The position numbers and the translations under genes were made by a program. From NCBI GenBank assembly GCA_018061385.1, contig JAGOUF010000139.1:1-6572 (forward strand): a stretch of DNA of 6,572 bases, given 5' to 3'. Of this stretch, positions 1 to 6,572 are shown piece after piece. The notes under the pieces are model-generated. The model searched no databases and was not told where the DNA came from. It saw only the letters and a program-made list of their open reading frames with translations. Origin of the DNA: Chitinophagaceae bacterium. Lineage in GTDB: Bacteria > Bacteroidota > Bacteroidia > Chitinophagales > Chitinophagaceae. The first letter of the stretch is position 1, and every line of letters begins with the position of its first letter.

Positions 1-1
1 A

Positions 2-3000
2 AGATTTTTACAAACCAACAATGATGTTTTAAGTAGTACACTTGAACCAACACAGTATTTTATGAATACTGTAAAGTTTACACACAGACAACGCAGGTAC
101 GAAGGTTTTGCTGCACAAGCTGCTTTGCCTTTATACTCGTCTAGTTACGATAGAGGAGAAGGTTATGCAACAAGGCCCATTCGACCAATTGGTAGTAGTT
201 GTGGGCAAGTATCTTTTCCAATAAATTTTATAGATTTAAAACCCTATTTAGCAGGCCCTGCAATGACTTTGAGGGTTAGTGCTGTTGGCAGTGCAAACAA
301 TACAAGAACAGTTTTGGTGAAGTTGAATGGAACCAATGTAAGCAATTTTCAAATGGATTATTTTTATGATGCCCAAATAGAAGAATTTGGAATTCCGGTA
401 AGTACAATTGCTAGTGGAACTGCCAACTTTATACACATTAATGAAAGTACAGTTGATTGCGATGAGTTTAGATTGGTTAAAGATGAATTGAAATATCCAA
501 GAACTTTAGATGGAAACAATCAAGGCAGTTTAATGTTGAATTTACCTGCTTCAAACGATGGACATTATTTGAACTTTTTTAATTTTGATTACACTGGTGG
601 AACGCCCATTTTATATGATTTAACAAATGGTAAAAGATATGTTGGAGATGTTAGCGTAGCTGATACCATTAAATTTTTAACTGAAGCTTCTACAGTTGCA
701 ACCAATTTAGTGTTGGTAAATAGTGCAGCATCAAATGCTTTAGAAATTGCCAATTTAGAAACTAGAAATTTTGTTAACTACAGCAATGTTGCCAATCAAG
801 GAAATTATTTAATTATTTCCAATCCATTAATTTATGGAACGGGAAATGAAAACTATGTTGAGCAATACAAACAATATAGAAGCAGTGTTGTTGGAGGAAG
901 TTATCAAGCAATTATTGCAGACATTAACGAACTGACTGACCAGTTTGCTTATGGCATTAATAAACATCCATTGTCTATTAGAAATTTTTTGAGTTTTGCA
1001 AGAACCAATTTCACCAATTCACCAAAATTTGTTTTTTTAATTGGTAAAGGATTGAACTATATTGAATTTAGAAATAACGAAGATGAACCAGATATTGAAT
1101 ACCAAAATTTAGTACCTACTTGGGGACATCCTGCATCAGATAATTTATTAAGTGCTGCTTCAAACAACAATGCAACACCACAAATTCCGATTGGTCGTTT
1201 AAGTGCAGTTTCTGCCAATGAAGTAGGTATTTATTTGGCAAAAGTAAAACAGTACGATTCTGTTCAAAACAACACCAACTATACAGTTGCCAATAAAGCT
1301 TGGATGAAAAATGTATTGCAAGTTGCAGGTGCAAACGATTACAATATCAATGCTGAATTAGATGAATATTTAACGAAGTATAAAGCGTTAATTCAAGATA
1401 CATTGTTTGGTGCAAAAGCAACCAATTTCGATAAGTTGGCAGATCCTTCGGCTTACACTCAATCATTGAGAAATTTTAAAAATATTTTTGAAAAAGGAGC
1501 ATCTATCATTACATACTTTGGTCACTCATCTGCCACCAATTTAGATTTTAACTTAGACAATCCAAGTGCATACAACAATCAATATCGTTATCCAATATTT
1601 ATGGTAAATGGTTGTGATGCTGGTAATTTATTTATGTACGAATCGCAACGATTGAATTTAAAAACAACGTTGTCGGAAAAATTTATTTTAGAACCACAAA
1701 AAGGAGCAATTGGTTATTTAGCAACCACCAATTATGGAGTAGTCAATTATTTAGATTCTTTTACCACTAAATTTTATCGTTCAATTAGCACTTCAGAATA
1801 CAATAAATCATTTGGAGAAGTAATTAAATCTGGTATTACTAAAGTGTTAAACGATGCAGGTTCAAACGATTTCTTTGCACGTTTTCATGCAGAACAATAT
1901 GCTTTTCATGGAGATCCTGCAATTAAATTAAATGGCGAAAATCTCCCAGATTATGCAGTTGAAACTAGTGAAATGAGTGTAACGCCCAATTTTATTTCTA
2001 CTGCCAACGATTCGTTTTATGTAAAAGTAAAGTTATACAATTTAGGAAAATTCACCAGTGATTCTGTGAATGTTAGATTAGAAAGAAAGTATCCAAATGG
2101 CAATACTGTTACAGCTTTTTCAAAAAGATTTGCAGCCATTTCATCGGTTGATTCAGTAACAATTGCATTGCCAATTGTAGCCAATAGAGATAAAGGAAAC
2201 AATGAAATAACTGTTACAATTGATTATACCAATAGCATTACAGAAGCCAGTGAAACCAACAATAGTGCAACGATTATCGCAGTTGTAAGCGAAGCAGCAA
2301 TTGTGCCTGTTTATCCTTACAATTATTCAATTGTAAATACAACATCTTTTAAGTTGGCTGCATCAACTGCAAATCCACTTTCAGAAAGTAAGGGGTATGT
2401 AATGGAAATTGATACAACCACTCAATTCAATTCAGCTTTGAAATTTACGCAAACTAAAACGAGTGTTGGGGGCGTACTTGAATTTGATTGTGGTATAACC
2501 TTAACAGATAGTACAACTTATTATTGGAGAGTTGCAGTTGACGAACCTACTAAGGTTTGGCATCAAGTTTCTTTCACGTATAAAAATCAACCCAATGTTG
2601 GTTTTACGCAACAACAGTATTATCAGCACACAGAAAGTAGTTACGATAGAATGTATTTAGATAGTGCTAGTAGAAAATTAATTTTTAACAATAAGCCCAA
2701 CAACCTTTTTGTACTACATTCTATTTATCCATATAGTGGAACAGAAGATCAACAATTTAGTATTAAAGTAAATGGAGCAGGTATTATTGCTAGTGCTTGT
2801 TTGGGCAGCTCTGTTATTATCAATGTTATTGACACACTTACATTTAAACCTTGGGAAAATTTAACCAATCCGTTTGGTGCTGAGCCCACTTGCGATGCAA
2901 ATAGAAAGTACAATTTTGAGTATAGTTATACAACAAGTTCTGCAAGAAATGATGCTTATCAGTTTTTGCAGAGCATTCCAAATGGAATGTTGGTTGCTGT

Positions 3001-4444
3001 ACGTTTAGTGTTTGATGGAGAAGAAGTTTGGGCACCAGAATGGGCAAGTGATACCACAACTTATGGTTCTGGAAATACTTTGTATCATTTCTTAAAAGGT
3101 CAAGGTTTGGCGATTGATTCATTCAATTTGCCAAGAACTTTTGGAATTATTTTTAAGAAAAATGATAGTACAAGTTTTAGCCCTCGTTCACAATTTACAA
3201 CAGGCCTTTACGATAGAGTTGTAATGAGTGTAGATTATGAATCTAAAGATACTTTGGGGTATGTAAGTTCTCCAAAATTTGGTCCTGCAAAAACTTGGAA
3301 AAATGTATTGTGGAAAGGTGCAGGTGACGTAAGTTCTATTGCCAACCTACAAGTAATTGGTATTGATACAAATGGTATTAAAACTACCTTGTACACTTTA
3401 GATACTTTGCAAACAAGTTTTGACATAAGTAGTGTAAGTGCAACTCAATATCCTTTCATTCAATTGAAAATGCAAACGGTTGATACAATTCTTGCAAAAC
3501 CTTATCAACTAAAAAGTTGGAGTGTAGAATACGATGCTGTTGCTGAAGGTGCAATTGCTCCAAACTTATATTTCAATATTCCCGATTCGGCAGGTATGGC
3601 AACAAGCTTTGCTAGCGATACTTTAAGTGGTGGATTTGCATTTAAAAATGTAAGCAAAGTAGGATTGGACAGTTTAACTTTTAAAGCGGTATTGTACAAT
3701 CAACGATTGGGTACAATTTATACCTACGAATTGCCAAAAACCAGAGCCTTGTTAGCAGGCGATACTTTACATGCAAATTTTGCCATAAATGTTGCTGCCT
3801 TGCCACAAGATAATTACAACTTGTATTTGGTTTTAAACGAAGGTGGTAAACAAAAAGAACAGTATTTGTTTAATAACTATTTATACAAATATGTTTATTT
3901 AAAAACCAATTTAATTGTACCAGTTAAATTACTAAGTTTTGTTGCAAAACCTGTTGGTGTAAGTGTTGATGTGAATTGGGAGGTTACAGAAGAAACCAAC
4001 ATGCAACAATACCAGCTTGAACACAGCAGTTCAACAAGCAATTTTAAAACTTTGAGTGCAGTTGTTGCAAAAAATAATATTGGTAAAAATTCGTATTCAT
4101 ATCGTCATTTAAACCCAATTATTGGTAGCAATTATTATCGTTTAAAAATGATGAATAAAGATGGGTCGTTTATTTATTCACCAGTTCAATTGATTCAATT
4201 CAATAAAGGAACAATTGTAAACGTATATCCAAATCCTGCAACCAATTTTATAAAAATTACTGTTAACAAAACTGGCAATCAAATAAATACAGCCATATTG
4301 TACAATAGTTTTGGGCAATTAATGAATACAGTACATTTTAATGGCGAAACTCAAATGAATGTAAGTAAACTGTCGGCAGGAACTTACTTAGTAAGAGTAA
4401 ATGATGGAACTGTAATACAAACATTTATAATTCAAAAAAAATAA
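2..4444 (+). CDS. C25 (gingipain-type) cysteine peptidase with T9SS sorting domain, PorU/PorU2-like; 5' end outside window
   Basis: Large secreted multidomain protein, 1480 codons visible, likely acting at the cell surface as a protease or T9SS sortase-like enzyme. The frame is open from the left edge with no stop before the ATG at 62. Homology with the gene at 5800 continues through that ATG, so the true start lies about 137 codons upstream and the full protein would be near 1,620 residues. Residues counted from codon 2-4: N-terminal beta region 1-265; C25 domain about 268-644 with likely catalytic His508 (YFGHSS) and Cys538 (NGCDAGN); CARDB-like domain 646-760; FN3-like domain about 760-860; ILEI-like domain about 919-1036; beta-sandwich and second CARDB-like segment to about 1303; FN3-like domain 1307-1401; type A sorting domain 1406-1480. 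The stop at 4442 is followed by a terminator. Family assignment is firm. Choosing sortase (PorU2) over ordinary secreted protease is inference from the PorV-like neighbour. Confidence 0.9.
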   Translation, partial: RFLQTNNDVLSSTLEPTQYFMNTVKFTHRQRRYEGFAAQAALPLYSSSYDRGEGYATRPIRPIGSSCGQVSFPINFIDLKPYLAGPAMTLRVSAVGSANNTRTVLVKLNGTNVSNFQMDYFYDAQIEEFGIPVSTIASGTANFIHINESTVDCDEFRLVKDELKYPRTLDGNNQGSLMLNLPASNDGHYLNFFNFDYTGGTPILYDLTNGKRYVGDVSVADTIKFLTEASTVATNLVLVNSAASNALEIANLETRNFVNYSNVANQGNYLIISNPLIYGTGNENYVEQYKQYRSSVVGGSYQAIIADINELTDQFAYGINKHPLSIRNFLSFARTNFTNSPKFVFLIGKGLNYIEFRNNEDEPDIEYQNLVPTWGHPASDNLLSAASNNNATPQIPIGRLSAVSANEVGIYLAKVKQYDSVQNNTNYTVANKAWMKNVLQVAGANDYNINAELDEYLTKYKALIQDTLFGAKATNFDKLADPSAYTQSLRNFKNIFEKGASIITYFGHSSATNLDFNLDNPSAYNNQYRYPIFMVNGCDAGNLFMYESQRLNLKTTLSEKFILEPQKGAIGYLATTNYGVVNYLDSFTTKFYRSISTSEYNKSFGEVIKSGITKVLNDAGSNDFFARFHAEQYAFHGDPAIKLNGENLPDYAVETSEMSVTPNFISTANDSFYVKVKLYNLGKFTSDSVNVRLERKYPNGNTVTAFSKRFAAISSVDSVTIALPIVANRDKGNNEITVTIDYTNSITEASETNNSATIIAVVSEAAIVPVYPYNYSIVNTTSFKLAASTANPLSESKGYVMEIDTTTQFNSALKFTQTKTSVGGVLEFDCGITLTDSTTYYWRVAVDEPTKVWHQVSFTYKNQPNVGFTQQQYYQHTESSYDRMYLDSASRKLIFNNKPNNLFVLHSIYPYSGTEDQQFSIKVNGAGIIASACLGSSVIINVIDTLTFKPWENLTNPFGAEPTCDANRKYNFEYSYTTSSARNDAYQFLQSIPNGMLVAVRLVFDGEEVWAPEWASDTTTYGSGNTLYHFLKGQGLAIDSFNLPRTFGIIFKKNDSTSFSPRSQFTTGLYDRVVMSVDYESKDTLGYVSSPKFGPAKTWKNVLWKGAGDVSSIANLQVIGIDTNGIKTTLYTLDTLQTSFDISSVSATQYPFIQLKMQTVDTILAKPYQLKSWSVEYDAVAEGAIAPNLYFNIPDSAGMATSFASDTLSGGFAFKNVSKVGLDSLTFKAVLYNQRLGTIYTYELPKTRALLAGDTLHANFAINVAALPQDNYNLYLVLNEGGKQKEQYLFNNYLYKYVYLKTNLIVPVKLLSFVAKPVGVSVDVNWEVTEETNMQQYQLEHSSSTSNFKTLSAVVAKNNIGKNSYSYRHLNPIIGSNYYRLKMMNKDGSFIYSPVQLIQFNKGTIVNVYPNPATNFIKITVNKTGNQINTAILYNSFGQLMNTVHFNGETQMNVSKLSAGTYLVRVNDGTVIQTFIIQKK
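803..1933 (+). other. Peptidase C25 catalytic domain
   Basis: The segment opens with a Rossmann-like strand (NYLIISNPLI) and ends with the GDPAIKL motif common at the end of C25 domains. The His codon at 1523-1525 sits in YFGHSS. The Cys codon at 1613-1615 sits in MVNGCDAGN. The two residues are 30 apart, close to the His/Cys spacing of gingipain R as I recall it. Between start and dyad are further family-like stretches (FVFLIGKG, PIGRLSA). Both catalytic residues appear intact, so an active enzyme is plausible. Boundaries are approximate. Confidence 0.85.
2756..3110 (+). other. ILEI/FAM3-like (GG) domain inside the C25 protein
   Basis: The segment has an early VNGAG turn, a strand ending in NVIDTLTFKPW, a run of aromatic and polar residues, then an amphipathic helix followed by FLQSIPNGMLVAVRLVFDGE. 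This order (strand, ID turn, helix, FL..IP.G, valine-rich strand) resembles the interleukin-like EMT inducer (ILEI/PANDER) fold, which I recall being annotated in some large Bacteroidota surface proteins. The match is by eye only, and its role here is unknown. Confidence 0.5.
3920..4204 (+). other. FN3-like domain preceding the sorting domain
   Basis: The segment begins PVKLLSF and continues with a VNWEV strand, an ETNMQQYQLEHS stretch, and SNYYRLKMMNKDG near its end. This pattern (PVKLLSF, then a W-containing strand, then YYRLK..DKDG) is the fibronectin-III-like module that very often sits just before type A T9SS sorting domains. It probably acts as a structural spacer. Confidence 0.7.
4217..4441 (+). 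other. T9SS type A C-terminal sorting domain (Por secretion signal)
   Basis: This 75-residue C-terminal module contains VYPNPATNFIKI, the central LYNSFGQL turn, LSAGTYLVRV, and a terminal strand ending in IIQKK. These are the conserved blocks of the type A Por sorting domain. It directs export through the T9SS and is normally removed by PorU on attachment. PorU itself also carries such a domain, so its presence does not separate sortase from cargo. Confidence 0.93.
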
Positions 4445-4461
4445 ACGGGTAGTATGTCGAA

Positions 4462-4489
4462 AGTCGATTCTTAGAATCGGCTTTTTTTT
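4462..4489 (+). terminator. Rho-independent terminator after the first C25 gene
   Basis: A 9-bp stem is formed by 4462-4470 (agtcgattc) and 4474-4482 (gaatcggct), with one G-T wobble and a 3-base loop (tta). It is followed by a run of T at 4482-4489. Flanking A bases at 4460-4461 can extend the stem against the T tract. It lies 17 bases after the stop codon and has no T tract in the opposite direction, so it serves the + strand gene. Confidence 0.85.
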
Positions 4490-4498
4490 AAACAATTT

Positions 4499-4529
4499 TT
4501 TGTAGCCATAAGTATTTCTTTTACTTTTA
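4499..4529 (+). promoter_or_regulatory. Possible Bacteroidota-type promoter upstream of the PorV-like gene
   Basis: TTTG at 4499-4502 and TACTTTTA at 4522-4529 are separated by 19 bases. This matches the Bacteroidota arrangement of a -33 TTTG and a -7 TAnnTTTG, with one mismatch at the last base of the -7 box. It lies just after the terminator and would give a leader of roughly 100 bases. In an AT-rich spacer such a match can arise by chance. It competes with the element at 4608-4615. Confidence 0.3.
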
Positions 4530-4607
4530 CGATATACATTCACCATCAATTTACTCCATTATTTTATAGCATAATTCTACTTATCTATTTATTTTACTGG
4601 TAAAGTG

Positions 4608-4615
4608 CAACTTTG
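4608..4615 (+). promoter_or_regulatory. Possible -7 element (CAnnTTTG) close to the PorV-like start
   Basis: CAACTTTG matches TAnnTTTG except for the first base. It ends 24 bases before the ATG at 4640, which would give a short leader. The same near-consensus box lies at the same distance before the gene at 5800. No good TTTG -33 box lies 19 bases upstream. If the box is real, the TTG at 4613 cannot be the translation start because it lies inside the promoter. Confidence 0.4.
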
Positions 4616-4639
4616 CTCAAGCAAACAACAAATCAATCG

Positions 4640-5746
4640 ATGAAAGGTGTTTTAAAAACAATTGTATTTATAAGTTTTTTCTTTACAGCACAAACGCTAC
4701 AAGCTCAATTTAGAAAGTACTCTAATGAGTTTTTAAATATTGGAGCTGGTGCAAGAGGTTTAGCAATGGGTGGTGCACAAGTAGCTACTGTTAAAGATGC
4801 AACTGCAGGGTATTGGAATCCTGCTGGATTGGTTTATGTAAAAAATGAACCATCTTTAGTTGTAATGCATGCAGAATATTTTGCAGGAATTGGCAAGTAC
4901 GATTTTGCAGGATTGGCATTGCCTTCTAAAAATGGAAAACGAACATTGGGTATTAGTTTTTTGCGTTTTGCTGTGGATGATATTCCCAATACCTTATTTT
5001 TAATAGAACCCGATGGTTCGCCAAACTACAACAACATAACAAGTTTTTCATCTGCCGATTATGCAGTATTGTTAAGCTATTCTCAAATACTTAAACAAAA
5101 AGATGATTTGTTTATAAGCTTTGGTGGTAATGCAAAAATTATACATAGAAGCGTTGGTAGCTTTGCAAAAGCTTGGGGATTTGGATTGGATGCTGGAATT
5201 CAAATTAAAAAAAATAAATGGATGTTTGGGGTTACATTAAGAGATGTTACAACCACATTCAATGCGTGGAGTTTTACTTTTACAGATAGAGAAAAAGAAG
5301 TGTTGTACTTAACCAATAACGATATTCCAACCAAAAGTACAGAGCTTACAGCCCCACGTTTAATTGGTGCAGTTGCCAAAAATTTTGTATTTAACAGTAA
5401 GTTTAGTTTATTGGCAGAAGCCAACTTGCATTTTACTTTCGATGGGAAAAGAAACACCGTAATTAGTACCAACCCAATTAGCATAGATCCTAATTTAGGT
5501 ATTGAAGCCAACTTAAATAACAGCGTTTTCTTAAGAGCTGGTATCTCTAATTTTCAAAGAGCATTGGCAGATGGTGATACAACCAATCAAAAAAAAGTAT
5601 GGATTTTTCAACCAAGTTTTGGTGCAGGATTTAAGTTTGGTAACGTAGGAATTGATTATGGATTTACCAATTTAGCCAATCAAAGCAATCCGTTATATAC
5701 CCATATTTTTAGCTTAAGAATAGATTTGGTAAAAAAAGAAAAATAG
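4640..5746 (+). CDS. PorV/PorQ-family outer-membrane beta-barrel protein (PorV2-like)
   Basis: A predicted FadL-like outer-membrane barrel of 368 residues, the usual size for the family. PorV and PorQ work in the T9SS attachment stage; PorV shuttles cargo from the translocon to PorU. The ATG at 4640 gives a clean signal peptide (residues 1-22: K3 and K6 region, hydrophobic IVFISFFF, cleavage after LQA). The in-frame TTG at 4613 would only add nine polar residues. The mature N-terminus carries the family hallmark at residues 31-64: FLNIGAGARGLAMGGA, then DATAGYWNPAGL. Alternating strands follow, ending in a GIDYGFTNL segment and a final strand HIFSLRIDL before a lysine-rich tail. It is flanked by two C25 proteins, as porV lies beside porU in P. 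gingivalis. The FLNIGAGARG form fits the general PorV/PorQ group better than true PorV, so PorV2-like is the preferred name. No Shine-Dalgarno sequence is visible. Confidence 0.9.
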   Translation: MKGVLKTIVFISFFFTAQTLQAQFRKYSNEFLNIGAGARGLAMGGAQVATVKDATAGYWNPAGLVYVKNEPSLVVMHAEYFAGIGKYDFAGLALPSKNGKRTLGISFLRFAVDDIPNTLFLIEPDGSPNYNNITSFSSADYAVLLSYSQILKQKDDLFISFGGNAKIIHRSVGSFAKAWGFGLDAGIQIKKNKWMFGVTLRDVTTTFNAWSFTFTDREKEVLYLTNNDIPTKSTELTAPRLIGAVAKNFVFNSKFSLLAEANLHFTFDGKRNTVISTNPISIDPNLGIEANLNNSVFLRAGISNFQRALADGDTTNQKKVWIFQPSFGAGFKFGNVGIDYGFTNLANQSNPLYTHIFSLRIDLVKKEK

Positions 5747-5767
5747 CTTTTTGTAAGTGTACTATAA

Positions 5768-5775
5768 CACATTTG
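5768..5775 (+). promoter_or_regulatory. Possible -7 element (CAnnTTTG) before the second C25 gene
   Basis: CACATTTG ends 24 bases before the ATG at 5800, the same distance and near-consensus sequence as the box before the gene at 4640. A TTTG at 5750-5753 lies 14 bases upstream, shorter than the usual spacing of about 19. The preceding gene ends only 53 bases before this start and no convincing terminator lies between, so read-through from the PorV-like gene is also possible. Confidence 0.35.
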
Positions 5776-5799
5776 TATTATACAATACCGTAAATAATT

Positions 5800-6572
5800 A
5801 TGCGTAAACTCATTACAATATTTGTTCTTACTTGTTTGACCAATATTAGTTTGGCTCAAACATTTAATAACGAATGGATCGATTATTCAAAAACTTATTA
5901 CAAGTTTAAAGTAGGAAAAACTGGGTTATATAGAATTAACCAAAATAGTTTGCCAGTTGCATTAATCAATGCTCCTGCACAACAGTTTCAGTTATGGAGA
6001 AATGGAATACAAGTACCCATTTTTACAAGTGTTGTAAATGGTGCATTGCCAACTAATGGTTATATAGAATTTTGGGGAGAACAAAATGATGGCTTGCCAG
6101 ATAAAGCTTTGTATAGAGTGGCTTCCAATCAATTGTCTGATAAAATTAGTTTGCATTCAGATACGGCAATTTTCTTTTTGACCATCAATACCAACATAGC
6201 AAATAATTTACGATATGTAGATGATGCAAATAATGTTGCTGCAAATACATTGCTTCCTGAACCTTTTTTTATACATACTCAAAGAGTTGATTTTAAAGAA
6301 CAGTTGGCAAGAGGCTTTGGTCAAGATGTGGGTGAAAGAGTTACGTCATCCTCTTACGATGTTGGTGAAGGTTGGGGTACAAGAGATATTTATCAAACCT
6401 CACCTTATACTTTTTCAATGAATAATTTATTTCCATATACAAGTGGCTCAAATGCTTCTGTAAGTATGGCAGTAAATGGAGTATCTTATTCATCGAGAAA
6501 TGTTTCGTTGAAATTGAACAATACTGCTTACATCAACAATCAATTGTTGGCTACTCAGCAATCAGCAGTATT
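5800..6572 (+). CDS. C25-family (PorU2-like) protein, N-terminal part; 3' end outside window
   Basis: The frame stays open from the ATG at 5800 to the window edge, giving 257 codons and a partial one. Residues 1-19 form a signal peptide (RK, hydrophobic LITIFVLTCL, cleavage after SLA). The mature start has the pattern seen in large Bacteroidota C25 proteins: WIDYSKTYYKFKVGKTGLYRI, then a GYIEFWGEQNDG turn at about residues 87-98, and SSSYDVGEGWGTRDI at about 183-197. Residues 138-197 align without gaps to the first 60 visible residues of the gene at 2-4444, with 21 identities. The two genes are therefore homologous. The catalytic domain would lie beyond the window, so neither peptidase activity nor a sorting domain can be confirmed. 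The start is supported by the signal peptide. The 53-base gap after the PorV-like gene suggests linked expression or function. Confidence 0.85.
   Translation, partial: MRKLITIFVLTCLTNISLAQTFNNEWIDYSKTYYKFKVGKTGLYRINQNSLPVALINAPAQQFQLWRNGIQVPIFTSVVNGALPTNGYIEFWGEQNDGLPDKALYRVASNQLSDKISLHSDTAIFFLTINTNIANNLRYVDDANNVAANTLLPEPFFIHTQRVDFKEQLARGFGQDVGERVTSSSYDVGEGWGTRDIYQTSPYTFSMNNLFPYTSGSNASVSMAVNGVSYSSRNVSLKLNNTAYINNQLLATQQSAV

Noticed and set aside
4613..4639. TTG start nine codons upstream of the PorV-like ATG
   Set aside because: It adds only polar residues before a good signal peptide and lies inside a promoter-like box; the ATG at 4640 fits better.
4490..4639. Small RNA or riboswitch in the intergenic region
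   Set aside because: After the terminator the spacer is plain AT-rich sequence without a stable hairpin or recognisable motif beyond the promoter candidates.
5200..5511. Minus-strand open frame of 103 codons
   Set aside because: It lies wholly inside the PorV-like gene, is rich in residues expected from the antisense of this codon usage, and has no recognisable domain or upstream signals.
5739..5752. AAAAA/TTTTT inverted repeat at the end of the PorV-like gene
   Set aside because: The stem is five A-T pairs with no G-C and only five T bases follow; it is too weak to call a terminator.
5800..5860. Possible lipoprotein signal (Cys in LTC of the second C25 protein)
   Set aside because: The residues before Cys (V-L-T) do not fit the lipobox, and a standard cleavage site follows at SLA.
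6221..6421. Plus-strand open frame of 66 codons
   Set aside because: It is out of frame inside the second C25-family gene, whose own frame carries a signal peptide and clear homology.

Overview
The window reads as an AT-rich genome (about one third G+C by eye over a few lines) from the phylum Bacteroidota. The reasons are a type IX secretion (T9SS) C-terminal sorting domain, a PorV/PorQ-type outer-membrane barrel, gingipain-type (C25) proteins, no Shine-Dalgarno sequences, and promoter-like CAnnTTTG elements close to the Bacteroidota -7 consensus. The large C25 proteins with many accessory beta domains suggest Chitinophagales or a related order, but the sequence does not settle this.

Layout, all on the + strand: (1) positions 2-4444, the 3' part of a very large C25 peptidase-family gene (PorU/PorU2-like), whose start lies outside the window; (2) 4445-4639, an intergenic region with a clear intrinsic terminator and promoter candidates; (3) 4640-5746, a complete PorV/PorQ-family (PorV2-like) gene; (4) 5747-5799, a short spacer with a promoter-like element; (5) 5800-6572, the 5' end of a second C25-family protein, cut by the window edge. 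No RNA genes, insertion sequences, CRISPR arrays or credible minus-strand genes were seen.

How the parts fit together: in known T9SS, PorV shuttles cargo from the outer-membrane translocon to the PorU sortase, which removes the cargo's C-terminal domain and links the cargo to anionic LPS. porU and porV are neighbours in Porphyromonas gingivalis. Here a PorV-like barrel is flanked by two homologous large C25 proteins. The module may therefore be an auxiliary sortase/shuttle set, or two surface proteases with a dedicated barrel. The two C25 genes are paralogues: their overlapping N-terminal stretches align without gaps over 60 residues with about 35% identity. This alignment also shows that the first gene lacks about 137 N-terminal codons in this window and that the ATG at 62 is internal.
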